Assembly (NCBI GenBank): GCA_934573735.1
Contig: CAKTMC010000012.1
Span: 15,127 to 79,126 of the forward strand
Reading direction: 5' to 3'
Source of the DNA: an uncultured Oscillospiraceae bacterium
GTDB lineage: Bacteria > Bacillota > Clostridia > Oscillospirales > Oscillospiraceae
DNA: 64,000 nucleotides
Position numbers and translations under genes: made by a program. A model generated the notes under the pieces. The model was given only the letters and a program-made list of their open reading frames with translations, was not told the origin of the DNA and searched no databases. Shown piece by piece: positions 7,743-16,469 of this stretch (its first letter is position 1; each line of letters opens with the position of its first letter).

Positions 7743-10196
7743 ATGAAATTACCGCGATGGAAAAAGATTTTATATTCTGTTATTCTCGTTCTTATCCTGA
7801 TAGCCTTTGCCTACTGCTGTTCAAGCCGCGGTACAAGTGTGCCCGAACAGAGCGCTGCTCCCGCCGCTGCCGCTACGCCGCTGCCGAGTGCGGTTGCCGT
7901 AACACCGGAGCCGACAGCATTTATCAGCCCCGACGCCGATAAGCTTGTCATTTCTGAGCTTATGGTGAAAAACCGCGCCACGCTTCAGGACTGTGACGGC
8001 GATTTCTCCGACTGGTTCGAGATAGAGAACATTTCCGGCGACACCGTTTCTCTCTCCGGCTGGGCAGTGTCCGACGGCGAGACAAATGACGCTTGGCGCT
8101 TCCCCGATCTGAGTCTTGCTCCCGGTGAGCAGCTTCTTGTCTTTGCCTCCGGGAAAAACAGGAGCGACGGCGAGCTGCACACGGATTTTTCTCTTTCGCT
8201 TGGCGAAACGCTGAGCCTTTACGCCCCGGAAAACTATCTTACTGACAGCGTCCTCTGCGAAATCGACGAGGCTGACCACTCCTATGCCCGCCAGAGTGAC
8301 GGAAGCTTTACCGACTGCGTCTGGCCTACACCTGGATACGAAAACAGCGACACAGGCTACGAAAGCTTCTGCGCCTCAAGAACGCATGATGGCCCGCTGA
8401 TAATCAGCGAGGTCATGGTCTATAACAACTCCTACGAGCGTCAGGCAAAGGTCGGCTGCTTTGACTGGGTCGAAATTACGAATATCTCCGATGCGCCGGT
8501 CGAGCTTTCGGACTACTATCTTTCCGACACGCGCAAGGACTATATGCTCTGGCGCTTCCCCGAGTATTCTCTCAGTCCCAACGATACCTTCACGGCCTTT
8601 TGCTCGGGCGATGAAAGCCTGACGGCGCAGTATTTCACGCACACCAATTTCTCTCTCGATGCCGTGAGCGAGCAATTATACCTGACCGACGGCACAAAGC
8701 GCTGCGTCACGGACTATGTCTGGCTGCACGATATTCCCTTCGGCTGCTCCTACGGTCGTGTTCCCGGCGAGAACGGATTTTTCTACCTCTACTCCCCCAC
8801 TCCGCGCGCTGCAAACTCCGGGGATGCCTTCAGGCAGATATCGTCTATGCCGCAGTCGCCTACCGCGGCCGGAGTTTATAATAATATAGACAGTCTCTCT
8901 GTAGAGCTGCAAGGCACAGGCAGAATTTATTACACTACGAACGGCTCTTTGCCGACAAGGGACAGCGCGGAATATACAGAGCCTATAAGCCTAAACTCTA
9001 CAAGCGTTATTCGCGCCATCTGCGCCGAGGACGGCAAGGCTCCGTCCCGCGCCCTGACTCTCAGCTTTATCATAAACGAAAATCATACGCTCCCGGTTTT
9101 GAGCCTTGCGACTGACGATCCCGCGCTTTTTAACAATACCTACTGGAATGCGCGAAAATACTTTGAACTGCCCGCAAATCTCTCGTTTTTTGATACCGAC
9201 GGCTCGTTTTCTCAGGATTGCGGCGTAAAAATGAAGGGCTGGACAAGTCTCGAGATGCCGAAGAAAAGCATGGGCATCACCTTCCGCGGAGTTTACGGTG
9301 AAAGCCTGCTGAATTATGATATTTTTGACGGCGGCGTTTCCGAATTCCGCTCCCTGTCCATCCGCTCCGGGCAGGACTACCCTATTGCGATAATCCGCAA
9401 CGAGCTGTTTCAAAATCTCTGCCTTGAGGCAAGCGATAATGTCCCGGCGCAGCGCAGTAAATACTGTATTCTCTACGTCAATGGCGATTATCGCGGCATA
9501 TATGCGCTCAAGGAGGACTTTACGCGCCAGTATTACGCCTCGCAAAAAGACGTGAGCAAGGATGAGGTTTTGATGTACCGCTCCCCTGTTGACCGAAGCT
9601 CCGCCGTATATCAGGAGGTCTTTGCCTACGTCTACGCGCACGATATGACTCAGAAGGAGAATTATGATCATATCTGCTCCGTTCTCGACATCGACAGTCT
9701 TGTAAACTGGTTCCTGCTCGAGGGCTACTGCGTCAACACCGATGCAAACGGCAATATGCGCTATTTTCGCACCGAGGGCGGCAAGTGGCAGATAGCATAT
9801 TATGACCTTGACTGGAGCTTCGGCTACCCAGTAAACAGCTTTACGAATATCACAAACACCTCCCGCGTCATGCAGATAAACGATGTTCTCAAGCCGCTGC
9901 TGCAAAACGAGGAATTTAAGGATAAGCTTCTCCGCCGCTATGCGGAGCTTGTAAGCACTACGCTCTCAAATGAGCATGTGCTTGCAAAAATCGACGAGCT
10001 TCAAGCGCTTTTGGAGCCGGAGGTCTACCGAGAGCGCGACAAATGGGGCTCCTCCGTCTCGGCATGGCACGACCGGCTTAACGATATGCGCTCCTATATC
10101 ACGGCAAACGACTATGAAAACTATACCGTTGACAGGCTCTGCTCTCTGCTCGGAGTCAGCGAGGCAAAAAAGCAGGAGTATTTCGGCGCAAGGTAA
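7743..10196 (+). CDS. Secreted CotH-kinase protein with lamin-tail domains
   Basis: 817 residues. ATG 7743 follows CGGAGGTCAG. An N-terminal hydrophobic segment (about residues 9-28) leads to an Ala/Pro/Thr-rich linker. Two lamin-tail-type beta domains follow (about 60-200, ISELM...DWFEIENIS; about 215-365, ISEVM...DWVEITNIS). Next comes a chitobiase C-terminal-like segment (about 380-440, GRIYYTTNGSLPT). The C-terminal half is a CotH kinase fold, with NGDYRGIYALKEDF and the metal-site region IAYYDLDWSFGYP. CotH proteins are atypical protein kinases of spore coats and of extracellular proteins. The substrate here is unknown. The gene is monocistronic and convergent with the TepA-like gene, with only 3 nt between stop codons. 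Confidence 0.88.
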   Translation: MKLPRWKKILYSVILVLILIAFAYCCSSRGTSVPEQSAAPAAAATPLPSAVAVTPEPTAFISPDADKLVISELMVKNRATLQDCDGDFSDWFEIENISGDTVSLSGWAVSDGETNDAWRFPDLSLAPGEQLLVFASGKNRSDGELHTDFSLSLGETLSLYAPENYLTDSVLCEIDEADHSYARQSDGSFTDCVWPTPGYENSDTGYESFCASRTHDGPLIISEVMVYNNSYERQAKVGCFDWVEITNISDAPVELSDYYLSDTRKDYMLWRFPEYSLSPNDTFTAFCSGDESLTAQYFTHTNFSLDAVSEQLYLTDGTKRCVTDYVWLHDIPFGCSYGRVPGENGFFYLYSPTPRAANSGDAFRQISSMPQSPTAAGVYNNIDSLSVELQGTGRIYYTTNGSLPTRDSAEYTEPISLNSTSVIRAICAEDGKAPSRALTLSFIINENHTLPVLSLATDDPALFNNTYWNARKYFELPANLSFFDTDGSFSQDCGVKMKGWTSLEMPKKSMGITFRGVYGESLLNYDIFDGGVSEFRSLSIRSGQDYPIAIIRNELFQNLCLEASDNVPAQRSKYCILYVNGDYRGIYALKEDFTRQYYASQKDVSKDEVLMYRSPVDRSSAVYQEVFAYVYAHDMTQKENYDHICSVLDIDSLVNWFLLEGYCVNTDANGNMRYFRTEGGKWQIAYYDLDWSFGYPVNSFTNITNTSRVMQINDVLKPLLQNEEFKDKLLRRYAELVSTTLSNEHVLAKIDELQALLEPEVYRERDKWGSSVSAWHDRLNDMRSYITANDYENYTVDRLCSLLGVSEAKKQEYFGAR

Positions 10197-10199
10197 AGC

Positions 10200-10832
10200 T
10201 TAATGCCCTATCTGCTCATGCAGGTAGCTAAGCGCATCGGTAAGCGTACCGATTTGGTCAATGAGTCCGTAGCTTACCGCCTCCTCGCCGTATATTACGC
10301 TGCCCACGTCGTTTGCAAGCTCGTCGGTATTGGTCATGAGGCGCATGAAATCCGCACGAGGAATGTGTGAATGCTGCGTAACAAAGCCAACTATCCGCTC
10401 CTGAATACGCGAGAAATAATTATAGGTCTGCGGTACGCCGATGACAACGCCGTTTAAGCGTACCGGGTGTATGGTCATGGCGGCGGAGGGCACTATCATG
10501 CTCCGCTTTGCCGCGACCGCAAGGGGTACGCCTATAGAGTGCCCGCCGCCCAAAACGAGCGAGACTGTGGGCTTCCTCATTCCGGATATCATCTCCGCGA
10601 TGGCAAGCCCCGCCTCAACGTCGCCGCCCATGGTATTGAGGAGTATCAGCAGCGCCTCCGTCTCCGGCGTTTCCTCGATGGCGGCGATGAGCGGGAGAAC
10701 ATGCTCATATTTTGTCGTCTTCACGTCGTCCGGCAGGAGCTGGTGACCCTCTATCTGACCGACTATCGTAAGACACTGTATTCCACCGCCGCGGCTTGCG
10801 CCAAGCTCCTTGATTTCTTTACTTTCATCCAT
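10200..10832 (-). CDS. tepA: ClpP/TepA-like serine protease
   Basis: 210 residues. It belongs to the ClpP/crotonase-like TepA (YmfB) group. GGDVEAGLAIAEMI, the catalytic Ser in GGGHSIGVPLA (about residue 119) and the catalytic His in AMTIHPVR (about residue 142) are visible. A C-terminal GEEAVSYGLIDQIG matches the SppA/ClpP end. Members are cytosolic; the Bacillus protein was described as translocation-enhancing. ATG 10832 follows GGGGTGAA. The gene symbol is by family similarity only. Confidence 0.85.
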   Translation of the reverse strand: MDESKEIKELGASRGGGIQCLTIVGQIEGHQLLPDDVKTTKYEHVLPLIAAIEETPETEALLILLNTMGGDVEAGLAIAEMISGMRKPTVSLVLGGGHSIGVPLAVAAKRSMIVPSAAMTIHPVRLNGVVIGVPQTYNYFSRIQERIVGFVTQHSHIPRADFMRLMTNTDELANDVGSVIYGEEAVSYGLIDQIGTLTDALSYLHEQIGH

Positions 10833-10871
10833 GTAAATTCACCCCAGCCTATTTTCTCACTATAGGCATAA

Positions 10872-10911
10872 AAAATACGCTCAGACGTCGAAAAGCGTCT
10901 GAGCGTATTTT
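10872..10911 (-). terminator. Terminator after the M18 aminopeptidase
   Basis: 16-nt perfect arms (10872-10887, 10896-10911) around an 8-nt loop, followed on the minus strand by a run of T. Confidence 0.85.
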
Positions 10912-10920
10912 AGTATATAT

Positions 10921-12303
10921 TTATTTATCCATGTAGGCTGCGAGAACGCCCTTGTAGGTCATATAGCAGTCAAACTTGGAGACGACCTCAAAGGGAGCGT
11001 GCATGCTGAGCACGGGCACGCCTGCGTCGATGGTGTCTATGTTTCTGTTCGCCATGAACTTTGCGATGGTGCCGCCGCCGCCCTGGTCGACCTTGCCGAG
11101 CTCGGACATCTGCCACACGACACCGCCCTCGGAGAAGAGACGGCGCAGATATGCAACGACCTCTGCGGAGGCGTCGCTGGTGCCGGCCTTGCCGCGTGCG
11201 CCGGTGAACTTGCAGATACCCATGCCGTAGTTCATCTTCGCGGCGCTGCGCTTTTCGGAGACCTCGGCATAGTTCGGGTCATAGGCGTTGCAGACGTCTG
11301 CGGAGAGGCAGAAGCTCTTTTCGTAGCAGCGGCGCAGAGCCACGCCCTGAGTCTCGCAAAGATCCTCCATGAAGCAATCAAACGCGGCGCTCTGCATACC
11401 GCTGACGCCGTCGGAGCCGGTCTCCTCCTTGTCGGCAAGAATGCAGACACAGGTCTTTTCGGGCTCCTCCACGTCAAGTATTGCCTTGAGCTCTGCAAAG
11501 GCGCAGACTCTGTCGTCATGGCCGTAAGCGCCTATCATAGAGCGGTCAAGTCCGATTTCGCTCACGTCGTATGCAGGGACGGCAACGAGCTCAGCGGAGA
11601 GGAAGTCCTCCTCGGTGATGCCGTACATATCGTTGAGAAGGCTCATAACTGCAAGCTTTACGCGGTCCTTGCCCTCGTCTGCGTAGGGAGTGCTGCCGAT
11701 GAGGATATTGAGTCCCTCGCCGGTGATACCCTCGGCCATGGTCTTTTTCATCTGGTCGGCTGCAAGATGCGGCAGAAGGTCAGTGATGACAAAGCGCGGC
11801 TCGCCCGGCTCACGGCCGATCGTAAGCTCTATGGTCTCGCCGCTCTTGAGCGCGACAACGCCGTGAAGCTCAAGAGGAATGGTGACCCACTGATACTTCT
11901 TTATGCCGCCGTAGTAATGAGTCTTGAAGTAGCAGAGCTCGTCACTTTCATACACGCTTATCTGCTTGAGGTCAAGGCGCGGCGCGTCAACATGAGCGCC
12001 TGCAATAACGCTGCCCTCGGCAAGGCTCTTCTTGCCGATAACGGCGAGCATGAGCGCCTTGCCGCGATTATTCTTATATATTCTCATGCCGGGCTTGAGC
12101 TCCATGCCGAATTCATACTCGACAAAGCCCTGCTCCTCGGCAAGTGCTATCGCATTATTGACCGCCTCGCGCTCGGTACGGGAGACGTTGAGGTAGCTCA
12201 TGTACTGCCCGCAGTATTCCTCGACGCGAAGGCGCTCCTCGGTGTCTATCAGGTCATAGCCGTTTTTCTGCTCATAAAAGAGCTTGCTTCTAAGTTCGTC
12301 CAT
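10921..12303 (-). CDS. M18 family aminopeptidase
   Basis: 460 residues. The start at ATG 12303 is chosen because GAGGAGG lies 9 nt upstream; an upstream in-frame TTG at 12321 would put that site inside the gene. Zinc ligands and catalytic residues of the M18/M20 fold are visible: GAHVDAPRLDL (His, Asp), YGHDDRVC, DKEETGSDG (Glu pair) and the C-terminal SMHAPFEV (His). It removes N-terminal acidic or neutral residues from peptides in the cytosol. It is the last gene of prfA - tsaC/coaE - aminopeptidase, starting within a few bases of the preceding stop. Confidence 0.93.
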   Translation of the reverse strand: MDELRSKLFYEQKNGYDLIDTEERLRVEEYCGQYMSYLNVSRTEREAVNNAIALAEEQGFVEYEFGMELKPGMRIYKNNRGKALMLAVIGKKSLAEGSVIAGAHVDAPRLDLKQISVYESDELCYFKTHYYGGIKKYQWVTIPLELHGVVALKSGETIELTIGREPGEPRFVITDLLPHLAADQMKKTMAEGITGEGLNILIGSTPYADEGKDRVKLAVMSLLNDMYGITEEDFLSAELVAVPAYDVSEIGLDRSMIGAYGHDDRVCAFAELKAILDVEEPEKTCVCILADKEETGSDGVSGMQSAAFDCFMEDLCETQGVALRRCYEKSFCLSADVCNAYDPNYAEVSEKRSAAKMNYGMGICKFTGARGKAGTSDASAEVVAYLRRLFSEGGVVWQMSELGKVDQGGGGTIAKFMANRNIDTIDAGVPVLSMHAPFEVVSKFDCYMTYKGVLAAYMDK

Positions 12304-12304
12304 A

Positions 12305-13504
12305 TCAAAGAACCTCCTCAAATAATTTCTGGCATTTTTCTATAAATTCTTCCTGCGAACCGTTGTTCTCAAGAATATGACTGCATTTATTTATGAAATA
12401 CTCATTCGGCCGCTGGGCGTTGACGCGCATCATAGCATATTCGCGTGTCAGCGAGTCGCGCTTCATTATGCGCTCTATGCGGATATTCTTATCCGCAATA
12501 ACGCCGACCGTCGCCGTGCAGCGCTTTGCAAGGCCGCTGGAAAAGAGCTCGATAGCGTCTATCGCGGCAAGCGTCCCGCCGTTCATCGCGTGTTCGCGTA
12601 AAAGGCGGCGAATTTCAAGATTTATGTGCTTATGCGTTATCACGTTCAGGTCGAGCAGAGCTTCCTCGTCCGTAAAGACTATCGCGCCGAGCGCCTTACG
12701 GTCAAGCTTACCGTCAGTAACCGCGCCGGGGAAATATTTGCCTATCTCGTCGAGCATGGGCTTGTCGCTCTCAAGCATACGGTGATAGACCTCGTCGCAG
12801 TCGATGAGCAGTGCTCCGCGCTTTTTAAGCTCGTTCAAGGCCGTGGTCTTACCGCAGCCGGTGCCGCCGGTTATGCCGATAAGCTTCATGCCCTCGACCA
12901 AAGCGTCCGAAATCTCATCATCGGAAAGCGCGCCCTGACGCAAAATCTTAAATGGCTTGGTGCTTAAAAGTATCAGCGTTGACTCGCGTCCTATGCCGCA
13001 CTCGCCGCCGTCAAGCACAGCATCGATTTTACCGTCAAAGTAGCCGAGCACGCAGTCTGCGTTCTTCGGGCTCGGCTCTCCGGAGGGATTTGCCGAGGGC
13101 GCCGCCATCGGCAGCCCGCTTTTTTCAATAAGCTCCAAGGTCAGCGGATGATCCGGGCAGCGAAGCCCGACAGTCGCGCCGCCTGCTCGGACTATAGCCG
13201 GGACACAGGGCTTTGCGTCCATCACTATGGTGAGCGGCCCCGGCCAGAACTTATTTGCAAGCGTATATGCCTGCTCCGGCACGTTCTCGCAATAGCGCTC
13301 CATGGCGGAGGCGTCATGCACCATAAGCGAGAGAGGCTTTACCTCGGGGCGCCCCTTGACCTCGTATATTCTCGATACCGCGTCCTCGTCAAGCCCGTTT
13401 CCGGCAAGCCCGTAGACGGTCTCCGTCGGTACGGCGACAAGCCCGCCGCCCTTTAATATGCCGACAAGCTCGTCGGTACAGCTAATAAATCGCTTTGTGT
13501 TCAT
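12305..13504 (-). CDS. Fusion: threonylcarbamoyl-AMP synthase (TsaC/Sua5) and dephospho-CoA kinase
   Basis: 399 residues in one uninterrupted frame from ATG 13504. Residues about 1-200 are a YrdC domain (VAVPTETVYGLAGN, KGRPEVKPLSLMV, FWPGPLTIV, APSANPSGEPSP), which makes the L-threonylcarbamoyl-AMP used for tRNA t6A37. Residues about 205-399 are CoaE: Walker A GITGGTGCGKTT, DCDEVYHRML, DAIELFSSG, and RIMKRDSLT. CoaE phosphorylates dephospho-CoA in the last step of CoA synthesis. The linker is only a few residues (SDALVEGMK). An internal start at the CoaE Met is possible, but GAGGG is only 1 nt before it, too close to serve well. It overlaps neither neighbour. Confidence 0.92.
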   Translation of the reverse strand: MNTKRFISCTDELVGILKGGGLVAVPTETVYGLAGNGLDEDAVSRIYEVKGRPEVKPLSLMVHDASAMERYCENVPEQAYTLANKFWPGPLTIVMDAKPCVPAIVRAGGATVGLRCPDHPLTLELIEKSGLPMAAPSANPSGEPSPKNADCVLGYFDGKIDAVLDGGECGIGRESTLILLSTKPFKILRQGALSDDEISDALVEGMKLIGITGGTGCGKTTALNELKKRGALLIDCDEVYHRMLESDKPMLDEIGKYFPGAVTDGKLDRKALGAIVFTDEEALLDLNVITHKHINLEIRRLLREHAMNGGTLAAIDAIELFSSGLAKRCTATVGVIADKNIRIERIMKRDSLTREYAMMRVNAQRPNEYFINKCSHILENNGSQEEFIEKCQKLFEEVL

Positions 13505-13505
13505 G

Positions 13506-14576
13506 TCATGCCTCCGACTGCGCCCGCAGTCTCTCCGCCTGATCTGCCGTGACAAGCGCGTCGATAAGCGGGTCAAGATTGCCGTTCATGATGGCGGCGA
13601 TATTGAAATTCTTGTTGTCGCCGGTGAGACGATGATCCGTCACGCGGTTTTGCGGGAAGTTATATGTCCTCACGCGCTCGCTTCTGTCGCCGGAGCCTAT
13701 CTGACTTTTGCGCTCTGCCGCGACCGCCGCGGTCTGCTTTGCCTGCTCCGCTTCATAGAGCTTCGCGCGCAGTATCTGCATGGCGCGATCCTTGTTTTTA
13801 TACTGGCTGCGCTCGTCCTGACACTCGACGACCGTCCCCGTCGGCAGATGAGTAATTCTTATCGCGCTTTCGGTCTTGTTGACGTGCTGCCCGCCCGCGC
13901 CGGAGGAACGATAGGTGTCTATCTTGAGGTCGTTCAAATCAAGCTTGAAGTCCACGTCTCCGACCTCTGGCAAGACCGCAACCGTCGCCGCCGAGGTGTG
14001 AATTCTGCCGCCCGACTCCGTGACCGGAACGCGCTGCACGCGATGACCGCCCGCCTCGAACTTGAGCCTTGAATACGCGCCATCGCCCTCGATGACAAAG
14101 CTTATCTCCTTGATGCCGCCAAGCTCCGTTTCGTTTATGTTGGCAATCTCAATGCGCCAGCCCTTGGACTCGGCATACATCGAGTACATCCTGAATAGAT
14201 CCGCCGCGAAGAGCATACCCTCCTCGCCGCCGACACCGCCGCGTATCTCCATGATGACGTTTTTCGCGTCGTTCGGGTCACGCGGCAAAAGCAGAAGCTT
14301 TATTTTATTCGTAAGCGCCTCCATGCGCTGCTTTGCGTCGGAGTATTCCTCCTGCGCGAGGGCGCGCATTTCCGCATCGTCCATAAGCTCGAGCGCGGAG
14401 CTCATATCGCTCTCGGCACGCTCATACTCACAGTAGGCCTCAACAATGGGCGCAAGCTCCCTGGACTCCCGCTCACAGCGGGCATACAGCGCCGGGTCGG
14501 AATAGGTCTCCGGCTCCTCCATGCGGCGCTGAAGCTGCTCGTATTGATTTTTCAGCAGTCTGAGCTTCTCAAACAT
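13506..14576 (-). CDS. prfA: Peptide chain release factor 1
   Basis: 356 residues. ATG 14576 is chosen because GGAG lies just upstream; an in-frame TTG 12 nt earlier would bury it. The catalytic GGQ is in SSGAGGQHVNKTESA, and the stop-codon-recognition region lies around GGEEGMLFAADL and GGHRVQRVPVTESGGRIHTS. RF1 terminates at UAA and UAG. The usual downstream prmC methylase is absent; the fused tsaC-coaE follows instead, 1 nt after the stop. Confidence 0.97.
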   Translation of the reverse strand: MFEKLRLLKNQYEQLQRRMEEPETYSDPALYARCERESRELAPIVEAYCEYERAESDMSSALELMDDAEMRALAQEEYSDAKQRMEALTNKIKLLLLPRDPNDAKNVIMEIRGGVGGEEGMLFAADLFRMYSMYAESKGWRIEIANINETELGGIKEISFVIEGDGAYSRLKFEAGGHRVQRVPVTESGGRIHTSAATVAVLPEVGDVDFKLDLNDLKIDTYRSSGAGGQHVNKTESAIRITHLPTGTVVECQDERSQYKNKDRAMQILRAKLYEAEQAKQTAAVAAERKSQIGSGDRSERVRTYNFPQNRVTDHRLTGDNKNFNIAAIMNGNLDPLIDALVTADQAERLRAQSEA

Positions 14577-14641
14577 CTGTATCTCCAATTAAATATGATA
14601 TTAGATAATACCACATTAGTCGCCGCGTGTAAACCAGATAT

Positions 14642-15334
14642 TCACGCCTCGTGCAGCACCTCAAGCAGTGCTATTGTCACCTCGGCGGAAATCTTGGACG
14701 CATGGCGCAAATTCAGCTCAAAGCTGCCCAGACCCTTGCAGTCCTCGGTGTCGGTGATGACGCGGACGGCGATAAAGTCGATTTTGTTTGCAAAGCAGAC
14801 GTGCGCCATTGCGGTCGTCTCCATATCGACGGAAAGCGGGGCAAAGTTTTCCTTGATATGCTCGCGCCCCTCATCGGTAATAAAGGCCTCGCCGGTCACC
14901 ATGCGGCCTATATGAATTTCCTTGCCGGTCTTTTCCCCAGCCTTGCGCACAGCCTCAAGAAGCCCGGGAGCGGTATCAAACCATACGGACTTTTTCCATG
15001 GGTGGAACTGCGTAAGAACGCCCTCGGCAACGTCGTGATATGCAACGCTGCTGCCCGCAACCACGTCAAAGACCGTAATGCTGCGGTCGATGCCGCCGGC
15101 AGTGCCTGCATTTATTATGAGATCCACGCCATAATTATCAATCAGCATCTGAGCTGCGAGGGCGGCGTTTACCTTGCACACCCCGCAAAACAGCGCCGCG
15201 ACCGGCACGCCCGCAATGCTGCCCTCATGGACGCAGAGCATAGCCTTTTCGCTTGTACGGTCGTTTTCGATATGTGGGAGGAACGGAGCAAGCTCCTCGG
15301 TGCTTGCACAGATTATTCCGATTTTTTTATACAT
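14642..15334 (-). CDS. mtnN: 5'-methylthioadenosine/S-adenosylhomocysteine nucleosidase
   Basis: 230 residues from ATG 15334 (GGAGA upstream). IGIICASTEELAPFLPHI at the start, the catalytic-site glutamate region GTAGGID, the FITDEG block and the SVDMETTAMAHVC motif are those of MTA/SAH nucleosidases. VRVITDTED carries the purine-binding Asp. It releases adenine from MTA and SAH and feeds S-ribosylhomocysteine and methionine recycling. No luxS is nearby. Confidence 0.93.
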   Translation of the reverse strand: MYKKIGIICASTEELAPFLPHIENDRTSEKAMLCVHEGSIAGVPVAALFCGVCKVNAALAAQMLIDNYGVDLIINAGTAGGIDRSITVFDVVAGSSVAYHDVAEGVLTQFHPWKKSVWFDTAPGLLEAVRKAGEKTGKEIHIGRMVTGEAFITDEGREHIKENFAPLSVDMETTAMAHVCFANKIDFIAVRVITDTEDCKGLGSFELNLRHASKISAEVTIALLEVLHEA

Positions 15335-15366
15335 GACTTCTCCAGCCCTTCTTTTAGGATACTTCG

Positions 15367-15395
15367 ATTTTATCACGAATTTCTTGCAAAGTCTA
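15367..15395 (-). promoter_or_regulatory. Probable promoter for mtnN
   Basis: Minus strand TAGACT (15390-15395) and TAAAAT (15367-15372) with a 17-bp spacer. It overlaps the divergent promoter of the acetyltransferase gene. Confidence 0.5.
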
Positions 15396-15412
15396 CTGAC
15401 GGATGATATTAT
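15384..15412 (+). promoter_or_regulatory. Probable promoter for the leader ORF and acetyltransferase
   Basis: TTGCAA (15384-15389) and TATTAT (15407-15412), 17 bp apart. The transcript would begin near 15419 and have about 110 nt of leader before the TTG at 15528. Confidence 0.5.
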
Positions 15413-15458
15413 ATTTTTGTGTCCATAAGGCGCAAATTCAGCGGAAAGGGTGATTTTT

Positions 15459-15497
15459 ATGAAATTTAACGGTGTTCGGAGGGTTCACGCTTTCTAA
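15459..15497 (+). CDS. Possible 12-residue leader peptide upstream of the acetyltransferase
   Basis: ATG 15459 has a good ribosome site (GGAAAGGG, 8-nt spacing) and encodes MKFNGVRRVHAF before TAA. Directly after the stop, CTCCAA (15500-15505) can pair with TTGGAG (15514-15519), which covers the ribosome site GGAGG of the next gene. Whether it is translated is not known. The arrangement resembles translational attenuators. Confidence 0.4.
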   Translation: MKFNGVRRVHAF

Positions 15498-15499
15498 CT

Positions 15500-15519
15500 C
15501 TCCAATATAATTTTTGGAG
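15500..15519 (+). promoter_or_regulatory. Hairpin masking the acetyltransferase ribosome-binding site
   Basis: Six-base arms CTCCAA and TTGGAG with an 8-nt loop, plus one outer U-G pair. The right arm contains most of the GGAGG that serves TTG 15528. Confidence 0.45.
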
Positions 15520-15527
15520 GAAGCTGC

Positions 15528-16448
15528 TTGAAAGAACAAATTATCGTCCGTGAAGCGATCACAGACGAAGAAACCAAACGATTTTGGCACGAGCTCGGCG
15601 CATACCATGACAGGGACATTTTCCCCGATGAAGCCGCCGAGGAGCGCGAGTATTTCCACGGCGAGGAATACCGTGCGGCAATAGAGGCGGCGCACGAAAG
15701 GCAATATAACCGGTGCTTCTATCTCTTTTTTGAGCGTGGAGAACTCGCGGTAGGCTTTGCGCTTGCCGCGCTGTTTGACAAGGAGGACGGCAAGCTCTTT
15801 ATCCTTGAGTTTTGCGTGCTGCCCGAGTATCGCGGCGGCGGAACTGGGCACGGCTGTGCAGAGGCATTGCTCGACTGGGCACGGCTGCGCGGAATGAAGT
15901 ATGCCGAGCTTAATTGCAGCGAAGAGCGGCGCGTAAAATTCTGGGCAAGGCTCGGCTTTACGGCAAACGGCTATGACGAATGGGGTGAGCCGCTGATGCT
16001 GCTGCCGCCCGATGAAGAATTGCCCTTTACTGTGGAGATGGCAAGAGAGCTTGACTGTCAGCTAATGAGACTTCAAAACGGCTATCGCGCCGATATCGGT
16101 GAAGCGATGCTCGATGAAGCTGCTCAGAAGCGGCTGAAGGCTGCCATAGATAAGGGAAGCATTTGCTTTTTCCTTCTGAAGCACGGCTACAGGAGCATAG
16201 GAATGTGCAGCGCTGCTCCGGTATTTTCAAGCTTTGAATGTAAAAATGCCGGTATTTTTGAGGACTTTTATATTGAGCCGGCGTTCCGAAGGCGCGGCGG
16301 AGCAAGACTGTTAGCACAGGCGGCGCAGGAATTTTGCCGTGAGCAGGGCTTTTCGGATCTGAGCGTATGCTGCGCTCCCTGCGACGAGGCTATGTACCGT
16401 GCGCTCGGCTTTACAACGCGCCTCGGCAGTATGTATGCGAATATTTGA
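15528..16448 (+). CDS. Tandem GNAT acetyltransferase
   Basis: 306 residues with a TTG start 7 nt after GGAGG. Two GNAT domains are visible. In the first (about 1-150) the acetyl-CoA loop is VLPEYRGGGTGHGCAEALLDWA and the domain ends in FWARLGF. In the second (about 175-306) the loop is EPAFRRRGGARLLAQAA and the end is MYRALGF. The first domain's loop follows the canonical R/Q-x-x-G-x-G/A spacing. The substrate is unknown. Divergent from mtnN, followed by an unrelated hypothetical gene. Confidence 0.82.
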   Translation: MKEQIIVREAITDEETKRFWHELGAYHDRDIFPDEAAEEREYFHGEEYRAAIEAAHERQYNRCFYLFFERGELAVGFALAALFDKEDGKLFILEFCVLPEYRGGGTGHGCAEALLDWARLRGMKYAELNCSEERRVKFWARLGFTANGYDEWGEPLMLLPPDEELPFTVEMARELDCQLMRLQNGYRADIGEAMLDEAAQKRLKAAIDKGSICFFLLKHGYRSIGMCSAAPVFSSFECKNAGIFEDFYIEPAFRRRGGARLLAQAAQEFCREQGFSDLSVCCAPCDEAMYRALGFTTRLGSMYANI

Positions 16449-16469
16449 TTTATAAGTGAGGTGGGCAAA

